Of a stretch of 64,000 bases of DNA, positions 11,162-24,760 are shown in pieces. The stretch is from Mangifera indica (Eukaryota > Streptophyta > Magnoliopsida > Sapindales > Anacardiaceae). Position 1 is the stretch's first letter. Every line of letters starts with the position of its first letter. A program made the position numbers and the translations under genes. Below the pieces are notes generated by a model that did not search any database, had not been told where the DNA came from, and saw only the letters and a program-made list of their open reading frames with translations. Location: the NCBI RefSeq assembly GCF_011075055.1, contig NC_058147.1, forward strand, positions 5,146,001 through 5,210,000, written 5' to 3'.

Positions 11162-13374
11162 AGCTGCAATTTGTCTCATTCGCCATAATCATGTGCTTTT
11201 TCCCCTTCTTCTATTGTCTATCCTTTTTTACTCTAGTTGTCACACAATAAATTAAATTTATTCTGAGGGATATACCTAATTAAACACAATTGTTAAGGTA
11301 AAATCGAACTTTTCTTCTCCCTTTCCTGACAATGACAACAACTTATTTTGCGGGAAAATCTGAATTAATCTTCGAATTAGGTCCATCTCAAGTCAAATAA
11401 TAAGTGAATCAAAAGATTTGATTTAAATTTGACACAAGACCCAACTGATAATCATTTTATAATTGAACACTTGGTAATATTCTTCTAATTCCACTTAACA
11501 CTGAAGAAGGAGGCCTGCTCGACTCAATAATTTGATTTGAAGGCAAGCTTGCAAATGATTTGCTTACATCTTTATGCACCATGTATAGTGACTGAGATCG
11601 ATGGACAGAAAGTCGAAACGTGATACGATATCTAACATTAAGATATCAATAATTTTCACGTGCTTTATTATTGCAAAACATGTTGGAAAGGACCTTGCCT
11701 CAAAAACAACTATAGATTTTGCGGTTCCAGCTAGTGAAATGTACTTGAACGATCAAAAATGAAAGTGTATGGCATCTTTGGAACGATAAAGTAGTCAATA
11801 CCCGATGGAATAGAAAAACTCTTTTCAACTTTTATTAGAAGCAAGTATAGAAATTTTTTTGTTAAAAGAACGGTTTCATTGTGACAAAGATTTCATATTC
11901 TTGGAAGGTTCCTTACAAGTTGACGAATAGTGGAAGTCTCATGGCATCCCAATGAGCAAGAGAATACAAAAATATATCGGATATAACTTCTTTAATGCAA
12001 GTATGCAAGTAGCTAATTTTTCTTTCGAAGCAAAATTCCAAGATACCCAAAATTTTAAACTTAAAGAGGAAGTTTCTTTATTATAAAATGGATGGTCATT
12101 AAAGAATATCTACAACTCCAAGCCAATGAAACGGCAATAGCATAACTCAATCAACCATGTTGTATAAATCTTTCTAAATCAAATCCATTGGCTGATTAGT
12201 TTAATTTGGGTAGCAGTCTGCCGGTGCTGAGAGGCTGAATGGTAGCCACAAAGTAGAGAGGATTTGAGGAAGCAACTTTGCTGCGTTGTTGGGTTCAACG
12301 CTCAACAGTTCTGCATGAAAGAAAAATGCATTTGCCATTACCTTTATGTACATGTTACATACATTGAGACATCTCTCAAGGGAGCATGATAACATCATCA
12401 TTGATACACTTCCAGAAAAACAAACTTTGAGCAGATTACGTGCATGGGGATTGGAGAAGAAATAGAAATGGTGTACATGAATGATGATTCGATGAAATGT
12501 ATATACATATTATGGGTTGACTTGTGCAGGCTACCTTTTTTTATCATTGACTTGGAAGAATCATTGTGCATTTGCAAATGAAATAGCATCGAGATTCCCC
12601 CATCATCCAAGAGTCAATAATATTGGCTCTTAATAAATAATGTGAGTGAAAAAAAGACGTAAAACCAGTTAAGTGACCCATCACCAATGGTATATTAAAA
12701 TTAAACATGTTTTTATTATTTGTTGCAATGATTATGAAAAATATTATTAATTGTATAAGTTTCTTTTAATACAAAATTAAGGTTAAAGACCCAAAAAATT
12801 GACATAAAAAACAAAGACATTAATCTAAGTCTAAATTCTTAATGTTTTTCGTCAAAATGATCTCTCGCAACTTTATTAATGAATTCTGATAGAATGTTAA
12901 TTTGTCAACTCATTAAATAAATCTAAAACAAATTTAAACACCTAATCAGTAATTTTATTTGCTTCTCGAAATGCATGCACAAACCTCATTTATCAATTCT
13001 CATTATATATATTATTAATGTTGTTAAGTAATTTAGTAAAATGACCTATACCTCGATGTGTAGAATACACCAGATGAAATTACTACTTTAGAGTCCGATT
13101 TGATATAAACATTTGAAATTTCATGCTCTCTAACTACTTCAAATCTAAATTTAATAGTATATAATTCAGCTTCTACCACCAAACAAATTCTAAGTTTTCT
13201 TATTTATTAGAAAATAAATGGATTGGTTGATAGCTCGGATGTTTAATTAAAGAATATCTCCCTTTGGGCTTGGAACAGTATTATACTTATGGTGGGCCAA
13301 GGGTTGAGGTAGAAAATGGGCTCTTGAGCCAGCTTTTTCATATACATATTTATATGTCAATTTAGATATGTTAA
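11162..13374. other. Intergenic region without recognisable genes
   Basis: AT-rich sequence with only short open frames. Nothing in it matches a family I recognise. Confidence 0.45.
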
Positions 13375-13710
13375 ATGGGTCAGCTGGCCCGCGCCTGATA
13401 GAAGCAAAAAATTTTAGTTTGGTTGGTCAGGTTGTGTCGGGGGGCTAGACCCGAACCCAATACTGCATAAATATTATTTAAAAAATTAATAAATAAATAA
13501 TTATAATATAAAAAATATATATCTATTTAAATTAACATACCGACTCATTAAAAGCTCTGTTCCATATACATAGGATCAAGCTAAGGTCTTATATATTTTG
13601 TATACTGATTTGACCCAAAAGATCCCAATTGTGTAAACCTAAGATTTGACCCAACCCTAAGACCTTGTGGACAGCATAACCGGCCTGGCTCGGCCTACGG
13701 CACCTCTAAT
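13375..13710. repeat. Degenerate GGCC-rich dispersed repeat
   Basis: Motifs such as CAGCTGGCCCGCG, CTAGACCCGAACCC, ACCGGCCTGGCTCGGCC and GGTGCC-like words flank an AT-rich core. A similar arrangement occurs at about 37965-38285 (GGCCAGCCATGCC, ATGCCAAGCCG, GGCACGACC). This is typical of old plant foldback repeats. I could not fix its ends or a target duplication. Confidence 0.35.
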
Positions 13711-14067
13711 TATCTTAATATGCAATTAGATGTAAAGTATCGCTAAAATACAAAAATAATACGTGTCAGCTTCCGTACTAAAAACCCGAGATACGCTACT
13801 GTCCAGCAATGGCCCTCACCGCAGCCTTCTCGTTCGCCCAAAAGAGAAACAGATAGACAGCGCCAAGACCGTAGTTTAGGTCTTCAAATCTTAAACTCAT
13901 CGTTGAAACAAATCAAAATTTCCGAATTACAAATGGGGCGTTGCGTGCCTTCTCAAACGATTTAGATTTTTGGTTTTAATTTTTCAAATCAGCACTGTTG
14001 GACATTGGATTATAAATTTGATTAAATTTACACTGATAGATCAATTCAATCGCGACAATTTCATCGT
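13711..14067 (+). promoter_or_regulatory. Upstream region and leader of the ERGIC3-like gene, with two short uORFs
   Basis: The stretch before the start codon contains ATG at 13809, opening a 15-codon frame beginning MALTAAFSFAQK, and ATG at 13933, opening a 10-codon frame MGRCVPSQTI. Both close before the main start at 14068. Whether both lie in the mature leader depends on the transcription start and any leader splicing, which the sequence alone does not settle. Confidence 0.4.
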
Positions 14068-17000
14068 ATGGACGGCATTATGTATAGGCTACGCAATTTG
14101 GACGCTTATCCGAAAATCAATGAGGATTTCTACAGCCGCACGCTCTCCGGTGGCGTTATCACCCTCGTCTCCTCGGTCGTCATGTTTTTGCTCTTCTTCT
14201 CCGAGCTCCGTACGTGTTTCGAATTTCTTTCTTCTGAATTGAATCTCAGCCTTTTTAGGTTTTATTTGAATCTGTATTTGTTTGTAGATAAAAGATTTAA
14301 TTATAGTTAATTGTGCGAATAATTTATTTTGTTAGAATTTAAGACTTTGCTCGGTAGAATGCAAGTGGAATTCGACATCTTACCGAGCTTATCTTTCTGA
14401 AGAAGACAATAACAACATTTATTTTGAGGCCTTATTTCATGCTTCCAACAATAAGCTAAGACTTTCTTGAATACTTCATATATGCGAATTATTTAGTAAT
14501 TTATTAGGGATTGTTGAATTGCAGTGGTGCAAATTCTTAATGCTGTTTTCGATTCAATATTAATAGTTTGTTTCTTAATTTTCATTAGCTATAGTCATAA
14601 TATTTTTAACCTTATTCTATCCCAAAGGTGCAAAAAAAAAAAAAAACCTTGTAAAAACCATTTAAGGATTGAAAAAGTGTGGAACAGGGTGCCCCTAATT
14701 TTTTGTTGACGAACCTGTAATTTGCTTGATTATTTTAACTTCGTCAATTATAAGGATGCATTATACTTCTGTAGTTTTATTTTAAAATTTTGATATGGCA
14801 CTCTATTTATTACCATGAAAGTGGTTGTTCGGGGAAAATGCTTGGGTGGGAAACATGTTTCTTTATGAAGGTGTGGGTCAAAGGCTTCAAATGTAATATC
14901 AGATTCATTGAATTTCATAGTTCCAATTTGCTTGACCTGGAAGGAGCAATCCCATAATCCATTGTTATTGCTGTTCCTTGTCTGAGATTCCAATTGGAGA
15001 TGTGGTGCACTTTATTGGGAAGACCTTTACATGGCCTTAAAGTTGGTTTGCTTTTAATATCAACTTTAGCCAGACATAAAATTTTTAGAAATGTCATTGT
15101 TCCTTGTCTTTCTGATTGTAGTCCGTACTGTTGAGAGGATTATTTTCTGGCTTGTTTCAAGCCATGGAAAATTGTATACACTTGATTTTGAGATTAGTCT
15201 GTTTGCTTTTGTTGTTTTGCATCTAATAGTGGTTTAGATTTTTCCTTATCTGCTGGCATTAATTTTAATTTACCTCGCTTGCTGTGTCTCCTGTTGCAGG
15301 ATTGTATCTCCATGCTGCAACTGAAACGAAGCTTGTGGTAGATACTTCAAGAGGAGAAACTTTACATATCAATGTAATGTCGTCTGGCTTTCTAGATTCC
15401 ATGTTTCTTAATATAATTTTTTTAGCCTTAATTTTATTCAAGTTTTTATTACAACTATCTGGGCCAATAAATTGGAAGTGTTCTATTGTGCAAGCCTCTG
15501 GTTCTTTATACTATTAACTTTTTCATTTTGTACATATCAAGATTAGTTTATTCTTGTCATTTATGGATCTGTTATATCTTTTCAATTGCATTTTCTCCTA
15601 TTGAAATTGTGGTAATTTTTGTCTTTTTTATCTAGTATAGTGTGATAAACTTTTTCCATTTTGATGCAAATAATTGATAACGTGCCATTTTTTATGCTTG
15701 AAAGTTCAGTTTGATGTCACTTTTCCTGCACTTCCATGTTCTATACTCAGTCTTGATGCCATGGACATCAGCGGGGAGCAACACCTTGATGTAGTACGTA
15801 TTGCCAGGAGTCATGTGTTAGCACTGTTCATGTACTCAATGCTTGAGACCTTAGGTAACTTTGACATTTTAATTTTTGCTTTTTCGTGCAATTTGCAGAA
15901 ACATGACATTTTCAAGAAACGATTAGATAATCACGGTAATGTCATTGAAACAAGACAGGAGGGGATTGGTGCTCCTAAGGTAAGAAGACACTGATTGAAA
16001 TTATTTTCTTAAGACTAAGATTTCCAAAACATCTGTGTGTTGCATTGTTTTAAGGATTAAATTTACCTGATCATGTTCAGTTATAAATATGTGGTGAGAA
16101 TTTAGACTTCCCAAGTATGGGTTGGCTATCTCTAAAATTACATGAGTTGACAAATATCGTTCTCTCAATTACTCCAACCAAGTAGCAACTCCCTATAATA
16201 TTTCTTTATTTTTGTGCTTCACACATGACCATTGTGTTTAAGATATTCTGTTATCAGGTGAATGTAAGAACTACTTTTTCCTCTTTTTATTCTCATCACT
16301 GCTCACTGCATAAACAGATTGAGAAGCCTTTACAGAGACATGGTGGCCGGCTTGAACACAATGAGACATATTGTGGTTCCTGTTTTGGTGCTGAAACAGT
16401 AAGCATTTTCTATTGTTTATCTGCAGGCTAGTACTTCATTTCCATTTACTTTATTGTTGTGGATGCCAGCTCAATACCTCTTTTAGAACTGTGCAAAAGA
16501 TTTGCTATTTATGGATTTGCTGCTATGTTCATGACCACTTAACAGAGATTAATATTGTTAGTCACCTAGATGTACTAATTGTAATATTGGGTTTGTGATT
16601 TTGCAAATTATGTTGTTCTCCTTTTGCTTCTCTTTAATAGATGTCTAATTTGTTCGCTTATGGCTGCACTATGTATGGCTTTGATGGGGTCTTGGTGAAT
16701 GTTGCTTGAATGTCTCTTCATATGATTGTTTATAGATATGGATCGAAGATAACCTTTGTGTGATTAATCTAAGAGAATTCCTTTTTATTCTTTATGAATA
16801 CTTATATATACATACATATATATATATATGTTTTGCAGTCAGATGAAGACTGTTGTAATTCCTGTGAGGAAGTTCGTGAAGCATATCGGAAGAAAGGTTG
16901 GTCATTGACACCGAATCTGGTTGACCAGGTTTGTGAGTATGAGTGCTTGTGTTTCCTAGAGGACAGATGTAACTTGAACTATGATGATGAATTACCTGAA

Positions 17001-19403
17001 ATTATTATTGTTGTACTTCTGTTTTTTTGAAATGATAAAAATTAATATTTTTTGGTTTCTGGTAGATGTTGTCCTCTATATTTGATTGTCCATTTTACTA
17101 GAATTAATTGTTATTTGATTTATATTTGTTGAATATGGAAATTATGAACTTTGGTTTAGGAAATTATACTTTTTAACACTTTTTCCTTTCTTATCATTTA
17201 GTGCAAAAGAGAAGGTTTTTTGCAAAGAATTAAGGAAGAAGAAGGTGAAGGATGTAATATATATGGGTTCTTGGAAGTCAATAAGGTGGCTGGGAATTTC
17301 CATTTTGCTCCTGGGAAAAGCTTTCATCAATCAGGTGTTCATGTACATGATATACTGACATTTCAAAAGGATAGTTTTAATGTAAGATAAGTTGCTGCTT
17401 TGGTTAGTAATTGTAAAATACATATCGGTTCAAGACCGTATTCCCTTCTATTCTTCAGAGCATGATCTGTTGGTTAAGTCATATTCTTAATTTCTTATAC
17501 ATGATACAGATAAGTCACCAGATCAATAAATTAGCTTTTGGGGCAAATTTGCCTGGTGTTGTCAATCCTCTCGATGGGTAATTTTATCTTTCATTCCTTG
17601 CAATCCTCTTAAGCTTAGCATTCCAGTTTTATAGAGTTTCAATTCTCCTACCTAGGTTTTTCTGGGATTCTTTATATTGAAATAAGTTTTATTGTTGGCG
17701 TATGCTTTAAAACCTTTTCTTTCTCTTTTTAAATTTCAGTGTGCATTGGACACATGAAACACCAAATGGGATGTATCAATATTTCATCAAGGTAAATATT
17801 CTGGATGATTGTTTCTGTATTTACTGCACATCGTTTTCCTTTTCCTTATGCCTTGGGAACTAAAGGCAGTATAGTATCCCTAGTCTCTAATTATTTTCTT
17901 TATACAACTCCCTTGCTGTTCTAAGATAATTTCATTTTCTTGTCTGAATCTGAGTTTTGAAAGACAAAAGCATAGTCAATCGAAAGACAAGTCCTGTTGC
18001 TTACATTTGGATCATCCACCTTTTCAATTGTCCTTATTACATGCTTAATGTGGTAAATTTTTTACATGATAGTGGAATAGTCATAACTGCAGCGTTGCTC
18101 TGTCTTGAGCTTTTGTGCAATGATTCAGAATTATTGAATTTTATCCATGCAACTAAATATTTACAATCACTGTAGAATTCTATTGAACCTACTAGTACTG
18201 ACTCTTAAAATAAGCTTCCATGGTTATCACATTACTGCTTACCAAACAATTAGCACACCAGTCGTGGAAACTTTCAATTGAGGTTATCTACAATTAATAT
18301 TCTGATTCTGCAGGTTGTACCAACTGTGTACACTGATGTACATGGGAATACTATCCAGTCAAATCAGGTGTGTTTAAACTCCTTTGAGTGATTAGTTTCT
18401 CATTTTTGTTTTGTGCTCTACTCAAGTTGATGTCATATTTTCATGCAATCTACCTTGGCAGTTCTCTGTAACTGAACATTTCAGAAGTGCAGAACTAGGT
18501 CACCTTCAGACCCTTCCAGGGGTCTTCTTTTTTTATGACCTTTCTCCAATCAAGGTGCAGTTTCACTTATAACTTGACAATAGCAAGTTGTAGTCTTGAT
18601 TTCTGGTTGTCTATGTCTTCATGATATCGGGTAACTTGAAAGTTTTATCTTTTTTTCCCTCCCCTAGGCCCATTCTTATTCTGTCTGGTTTGCTTGTTGC
18701 AGGTGACTTTCACAGAAGAACATGCGTCATTCTTGCACTTCCTAACTAACGTTTGTGCTATTGTTGGAGGTAATTACCAATTGTTTCACTCCCACTCCCA
18801 GAACCTAACTTTTTCTTCTTGAGAAGTAAAAGAGAGAAAAAGGATAGAAACAATGAAATAAATATTTTCTATTATCCCCTTGTTGATTTAGTGTCTGATA
18901 AGGAGTTGCATTTTTTCCCTGGTATTGTTTCAGTCGCTTAGCATAAAGTTTTAAATTGATGGGATTCTATCACTATCTTTGTGAACTGACCATCATCACC
19001 ATTTGAACTAGATCTTACCTATGTATGCATATACTATTCTCAGTGAAACAATATCTACTGTTTGTTGGTTCTTTTAATTGTTTAAATTGTATTCATGTGA
19101 AATTTCTGTTTGTGCCTCAAACTTTGACCTGTGGTGTTGTGCCTTTCTTTTTTGTATATGGTCACTACTCCATAATTCAAAATTATCTTTATGTTTTCCA
19201 CTGGAAATTGACCTCACCACTTCAATTTGGTTACCAAGAATTACTTTTTACTGTAATGCTTTTATTTTACTGATAAATTATTTTTAGTATATTGATAATT
19301 GCTGTATTCAGGTGTTTTCACTGTTTCGGGAATCATAGACTCATTTATATACCATGGTCAAAAGGCCATCAGGAAGAAGATGGAAATTGGCAAATTCAGT
19401 TGA
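14068..19403 (+). CDS. ERGIC3: ERGIC3/Erv46-like ER-Golgi cargo receptor
   Basis: Erv46-family proteins are two-span membrane proteins that cycle between ER and Golgi in COPII/COPI vesicles, usually with an Erv41 partner. Thirteen exons join in phase: 14068-14209, 15300-15373, 15710-15793, 15899-15979, 16318-16398, 16839-16928, 17202-17381, 17510-17577, 17740-17791, 18314-18367, 18462-18554, 18703-18769 and 19312-19403. The product is 385 aa, the usual plant length. The opening MDGIMYRLRNLDAYPKINED is the family signature and fixes the start. Membrane spans are at about 27-47 (GGVITLVSSVVMFLLFF) and near 340-365 (FLTNVCAIVGGVFTVSGII). The lumenal domain between them holds conserved cysteines (YCGSCFG, DCCNSCEEV) and GFLEVNKVAGNFHFAPGKSF. 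The tail ends KKMEIGKFS. No defects are seen. The intron before exon 6 has a TA/CATA microsatellite at about 16803-16830. Confidence 0.96.
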
Positions 19404-19801
19404 TAATTGAGTTGGGGATATTGCAGTGCTGAATTTGGTTTTGTCCACCAGTGCTTGCATTTGTGGGAGAAATACCAAATGAAGAAAACAGGAAACCCTG
19501 GAATGGACTCTCCCTAATGGGTTGATCCACACATCTTTCAGTGGCTGAATTGAAGTAATTCCTTAGTTCTTTTTGTAGGTGAAAATTGCGTCTGCCACTG
19601 AGCTATTCATGTAACTGTCTGAAGGATTCTGGGGTTTTCTCTTTTGTTTTTTGCTTTTTGTTTTTTTAGTTTTTTTTTGTTTTTTGGTTTTTTCCTTTTT
19701 CTGGAGAACTTGCTTAAATCTTGTTAGTGGGTATAGTAATATAACACAGAAAGTCCTGTAAGATTATTATGGAGTGCACCAACCATATAAATTTTTTTTA
19801 C
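19404..19801 (+). other. 3' UTR and flank of the ERGIC3-like gene
   Basis: This is non-coding sequence after the TGA at 19401-19403, with a T-rich stretch at about 19640-19700. The MULE element beginning at 19802 lies about 400 bases after the stop, so it may overlap or neighbour the poly(A) region. Confidence 0.5.
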
Positions 19802-20756
19802 GGTCATAAGACTTATTTCCACCTAAGGATTAGTCTATTGACAAATTTTCACATAGTAACTTTGGAAAATCAAAATTTTCATTCGTCAATTATTATTATT
19901 AATAAAATCTATTAATAATAAGGTTATAATTGTTATTTGATTCAATAATATACAATAATAATAATAATAATAAAATTTTTGTATCCCCTTCCCTTGGCTC
20001 CACGGTTACTCCACTCTGCCTAGAGCACTCCATTGCCATCTCATAAATTTACCTGTACATTAATCAAAAAGCATATTGGCAAAGACAGAAAATTCAAAGA
20101 ACACGAAGACATAAATGCGCTTGCACGTTAATGAAAGATTCTTGAACATCGAAAGTTTTTCAAATCAAAGCAAAATGCAATCAACCAATGATGGACTAGT
20201 TTTTGGTCATGATTGTGCAAGAGATCTGATGCTAATAGAGTTTTGTTTTTGTTTCTCAATATCATCAACCCAATGACGAGTGGTTTTTCTCTCCTTGAAA
20301 TGTGACAAATCTATGTTAGAACGAAAAAAAAAAGTTATCATGATTGTGTTGAAAGGAAGAGAAGCCATGAAAAGAAAAAATAAACTGATGTCAGCTTGAT
20401 TTCAAGCAAAGATGTTGGTTAGAGATGAAGAAAGAAATTCGGTAGAGTTAGATCTACAAATTATTTAAAATGGGTGAAAGTGTAATATTTCAAAACTTTG
20501 GGGTTGGTTACGATAAAAAAAATATGAATAATATGAGAAAAGGTCAATTTTTTTAATGATATACTTCTTCATCAAATTTTGGTTTTTTAAGTGTATGTAT
20601 TCATATATATTAAAAATGGTAAATCAATAATTTATAATTAAACTAAAAAATGATACTAATAAAATTAGATGACGAATGAGTATTTAAATTTTTTAAGATT
20701 ATCAGATAAAAATTTCTCAATAGACTAAACCTTGGATGAGAATGGGCCTTTTGGCC
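19802..20756. mobile_element. Foldback MULE-type MITE, copy 4
   Basis: The left terminus GGTCATAAGACTTATTTCCA is mirrored by GGATGAGAATGGGCCTTTTGGCC at the right end, and the arms share CTAAGGATTAGTCTATTG and its complement near 20715-20735. A TAA trinucleotide run lies in the left arm at about 19952-19975. I could not confirm a 9-bp target repeat, so the insertion is probably old. It is closest to the 3' end of the ERGIC3-like gene. Confidence 0.7.
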
Positions 20757-21573
20757 GGCTTTTTAATTTTCCCTTCCATAAAGTTTGATATGGTTTGCTA
20801 CATTGAATCGTATTTGTTTTCCTCTCTGTTATAATTATAATTGAAATAACAGGATGTGTAGATGCCTCGGCAGCCCCTATTGCTTTATTGAATAGACAAC
20901 AAGAGAAAAGACAGACAATCAGGATTGGTAAACCTGGCATGCCCAATTATTATCCACAATTCTTCCCCCACTTTCAACTTAGGCGTCTCCGTTAAGTTAC
21001 ATAGTCATCCATGTCAAAAGAGTGTGGCAGGTGGAATCGGATTCGTGATTAAAAGCAAGATCGGTTGGTCAGCTGAGGCATTTATGGATTGAAAATTGAG
21101 TTCTTTTCATTGAATTATCACCATAGAATTCACGGGCTGCAGTTGTGGACACACATCCAGCTTGTGCTTGGAATTCTAAGCCACATGATGTACAATTATC
21201 AACCCAAGGGTTGGCCTTAAAAAGAGAATTGTATAATCCGTTAAGATTAAAGATAATTTATATGATTGTAGAGAACTTATATCCAAGAAATTGAAATATC
21301 TGTAAATAGTATTTTTATTGCAATTTGAAAGAACGAGTCCAGTAATCTAAGAGAAATGGGACAAAATAATTATTATTTACTTTTAATGTAAGGTGCCAAA
21401 TTCTGTCGTCCATGTGTGGCTTTAATTTCCACACTATTGTCCACCCAGTCTGACGGTAGGAGGTCCTGGAACAAAGGAAAATTGTTATGATGGTGTCGCC
21501 CAATGTGCAACTGTCCACGTGCTTACCGCACAAACTACTCAACATGCAATGACTAGGAATATCAATCAAACGA
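20757..21573. other. Intergenic region without recognisable genes
   Basis: Only short open frames with unrecognised translations occur. No repeat ends or RNA genes are seen. Confidence 0.45.
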
Positions 21574-22095
21574 GGTTGTGTTCTTATCAAACTCTTCTTC
21601 TAACCAAGGTTGAAAAAATCTAAATTCGTATTTTTAAAAAATTTAAATATTTAATCTTTTTTTTTAATTATTACTATTAAAAATTTTTATTAATATTAAA
21701 AATATAATTATTATTTAATTAATAATATTTAAAAAATTTAAAAAAATTTTATCTTAATTACGAAAATTTATCATTTATCTTAATTTAGTTTTAAAAATAT
21801 ATTTTTTTAAGGGTTTCATTTTTTTTCTTTCTTCTCTAATTAAGATCATCTTCGATCAATCTTTTAATGATGAAGGTTAGAGAGTCTGTCACGAATGACG
21901 AAGGCTGGAGACTCTGTTGCAAACAATGAAGACCGACGACAAATGGTGAACGATGAAGGCCGAAGACGAAACAAAGATTGCCCGAAAATGAAGAAGGCAC
22001 AAAAAAAAAAATGCTTTTAACTGGTGAATAAAAAAATAAACTTTCTAAATTTAAATAATAAAAAATTATCGTCGGTGAGAAAGAGTCATTCGGCC
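21574..22095. mobile_element. Doubtful, decayed MULE-type MITE
   Basis: The right end GGTGAGAAAGAGTCATTCGGCC resembles the family terminus. The interior has the family's mirrored CTTCTC- and GAAGAC-rich stretches around 21820-21970. The left end (GGTTGTGTTCTTATCAA, 21574) is poorly matched and no target duplication is seen. Confidence 0.35.
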
Positions 22096-23097
22096 AACTG
22101 GAAAGTGTAATTGTTGACAAGTTACAAGAGCGCCTCTTTTACAAGATCTGATTTGATGCGAACAAGGAAAAAGTGTGTTCGTTTTGGATTAAATTTCCTT
22201 CAGTTAAAGTCTTAAATAAATAAAAGCCATAGTGAGTGGGGGACAATATTTTGAAAACTTGTCTTGACTTCGTAAATTCATTGAACCTGTTCATCCAAGA
22301 AACACAAACTTGGGTCATTTTTAATCAATTTCTACACCCTATGCCGTCTCCAATAAACCTGTTGAGCAGAAACTGTTTTGGACGGACCAGAAGGGTCGTC
22401 TGACAATTCCCCTATCTCCCTATTCCTTTACACGCGAAGAGTTGATAAAAATAGTGCCCTCCATGAGCTTTTTAGGGTAATATTTTTTTGATAAAATATT
22501 CAAAATCAAAATTTTTATTTTTTTAATAAAATAATTATAAATCTTGAGGTTTTATATCTTTAATATAATTAATTTGACCTAAAAAAATACCTAACTCAAT
22601 AAGATAGGGCTCATTGGTGAAGATCAAAAAAGGGTACCCGCCATTGTTTACCCGGAAGAATCAGATTGGTTATCTCAGGTTTCTTTAAGTAACTTCTAAT
22701 TCGTTAGAGACCTCAAAATTCTCAGTAGGTTTTCCAGGACCACAAAATTGAGATTAAAAAAAAAAAAAAGACAATTTCTGATCTGCAAAACTCAATTATT
22801 TTTTATCATACAAATCCTACCACGGAAGAACAATATTACAAACACAAAAACCAACCCAAAAAAACATACTACTACTACAGCTTCAATTACAAGACGCTAA
22901 TTTACTAAAGAAAGCACAAATTTTCCCTGGTTCAGCATGACTAAAACCAGCTGACCACTTGGGAGATGTACATCATATTAACATAAATAAAACTGAAAGA
23001 CCAGACTTCGGCTCTGCAACTGTCAAAAAATTTCTTTGCAGCAGCCACGAAACACCCTAGAATCTACATTACAACATTAACAATAACATTACAATGA
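22096..23097. other. Intergenic DNA and 3' UTR of the ERF gene
   Basis: No gene is seen in 22096-22780. The part next to 23097 is the downstream region of the minus-strand ERF gene and probably contains its 3' UTR. An A-run lies at about 22757-22770. Confidence 0.45.
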
Positions 23098-24207
23098 CTA
23101 GATCCAAGATAAGATAGAAGCCCAATCTATCTCATGTGACGGGTACTTCTGCAACTTAAAATTCTCTGAAACGACATCCCAGCAAGGTTCTGAAGAATCC
23201 TGGAAAGTCAAATCCGATAAAGGAGATGAGTCTGCTGACCCTTCACTACAACTACTCTCATCCTTAACACAAGCTTCTGCCTCACAACCACCATCCATAT
23301 TCAAGTTCTCCAAATTTGTTGCTACTTTCGCTCCTTCCTTCACCACCGATGCGGGTTTTCCCAAACGGCGTAGTTTCTTCTCAGCAGAGTTACTTTGCTT
23401 CTCCCTTTTCCCTTGTTTTTGCGACTCAGCTAAGTTTTGACAGATGGCTGTCAATTTCGCATCAACAGAGGAATGGAGAGGCTTGTACTCGCCGAATTCG
23501 CCACCGATGTGGGACCCGTTATGTCGGAGGTTAGGAAAGTTGAGCCTTGCGAAGTCGCCACGTAGCTTATAGGCGGCTTTGTCGTAAGCCAAGGCGGCTT
23601 CTTCAGCAGTGTCGAAAGTTCCAAGCCAGAGCCGGGTCCTGTTCTTGGGGAGTCGGATCTCGGCTACCCATTTGCCCCAATGTCGCTGTCTCACTCCTCT
23701 GTAGAGTTTCGCGGGCTTTGATGGAGAACCCATTTGCTTCATCGGGACGGGCTTTGGAGAAAGCAAGTTAAGGTGACGAAATTGTTGCGATTGTTGATGT
23801 TGTTGCCTGAAAATCTGGTTTTGGAGGTTGATCTGAGATTGGATCTGTAGGATTTGGAACTGAGTGAGGTTGTTGAGCCCAATTGAACCTGGCTGCTGCT
23901 GAAGACCTAACAAAGAGTCTTGGATCGAGAACCCGTTAGAAAAGAGATGGGTTGAAGATGTGGAGCAAGCATCAGGACACCAATTGGGCTCTGGTAATGT
24001 TGCAGAGGAGAATAAATTGTTACAAGAAGTAGAAGGGAAAGAGGAAGAAGGAGAAGGAGTGAGAGAGGGGTTATCAGAAGGAGAAGGGGTAATTGATGAC
24101 GAAGAGGAAGCACTTTTCATAAAAGGTTCAAGTGCTTCCATTAATTCACCGCCAAAGAGGTCCGATTGAAGCGCTCTGCTACTGTAGAAATCCATTATAG
24201 CTGCCAT
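23098..24207 (-). CDS. RAP2-4: AP2/ERF transcription factor, RAP2-4 type (ERF group I)
   Basis: A DNA-binding transcriptional regulator of the ERF/DREB family; the RAP2.4/WIND1 clade is known for stress, light and wound-induced dedifferentiation responses. The CDS is a single exon of 369 codons. One AP2 domain spans about residues 168-226, with [19 protein letters not shown], the [20 protein letters not shown] block and the [11 protein letters not shown] end. Before it are a Ser/Pro/Thr-rich stretch (about 32-60) and a Gln-rich stretch (about 118-143) typical of activation regions. The N-terminal MDFYSS...[13 protein letters not shown] is conserved in the clade. The C-terminal [11 protein letters not shown] is an acidic-hydrophobic motif. 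The second Met (residue 5) begins the more conserved MDFYSS and is an alternative start. Confidence 0.95.
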   Translation of the reverse strand: MAAIMDFYSSRALQSDLFGGELMEALEPFMKSASSSSSITPSPSDNPSLTPSPSSSFPSTSCNNLFSSATLPEPNWCPDACSTSSTHLFSNGFSIQDSLLGLQQQPGSIGLNNLTQFQILQIQSQINLQNQIFRQQHQQSQQFRHLNLLSPKPVPMKQMGSPSKPAKLYRGVRQRHWGKWVAEIRLPKNRTRLWLGTFDTAEEAALAYDKAAYKLRGDFARLNFPNLRHNGSHIGGEFGEYKPLHSSVDAKLTAICQNLAESQKQGKREKQSNSAEKKLRRLGKPASVVKEGAKVATNLENLNMDGGCEAEACVKDESSCSEGSADSSPLSDLTFQDSSEPCWDVVSENFKLQKYPSHEIDWASILSWI

Positions 24208-24760
24208 TTCTTCAACAATGAAACTGATAAGATCACAAACTAAAACAAATCTGTTAACAAAAAAAGAAAATTAAGAACCAACCCGGCAATTTGATAAGAA
24301 AAATAACATCAAAGAGGTTTAAAATACACAACCCCTTCAATTTCAAGAACCTAAAAGTCAACCTGAAAGGAACCAAAAAAAAAAAAATCCTTCGAGCTGA
24401 TTCAACTAACTAAAACAACAGATCTTTCTAAAAATTACCACAAAACATAGTTAAAAAAAAAAAAAATCCTGGATCTCGATTCTGAAAACACCTGGCTTTC
24501 GAGAAATCCTTCTAAGTTTGCTTTTGAACCATTTATTTTTTCCGTTGTTTTGAAAACAAACCCAAAAATCAGATTTTTCTAAAAGACAGATGATTAACAG
24601 AAAGGGATTCAGAGAAGCGGGGAATGGCAGAGTGGGGAATTGTAAACAAATTAAAGGAAAACCAAAATCACTCTCAGTTTTAAGCTCTCAAATCTCTCGT
24701 ATATTTGTGTCTGTATGTTGGGTTCATCTTCAACCTCAGCATTATATTATATAGCACCCC
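24208..24760 (-). promoter_or_regulatory. Leader and core promoter of the ERF gene, with a possible leader intron
   Basis: On the minus strand TATATAA lies at 24753-24747, which would place transcription start near 24715 and give a leader of about 500 bases. A plausible leader intron runs from 24491 (CCAG before GTGTTTTC) to 24224 (T-rich tract ending TTATCAG). The splice prediction is by eye only. Confidence 0.4.
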
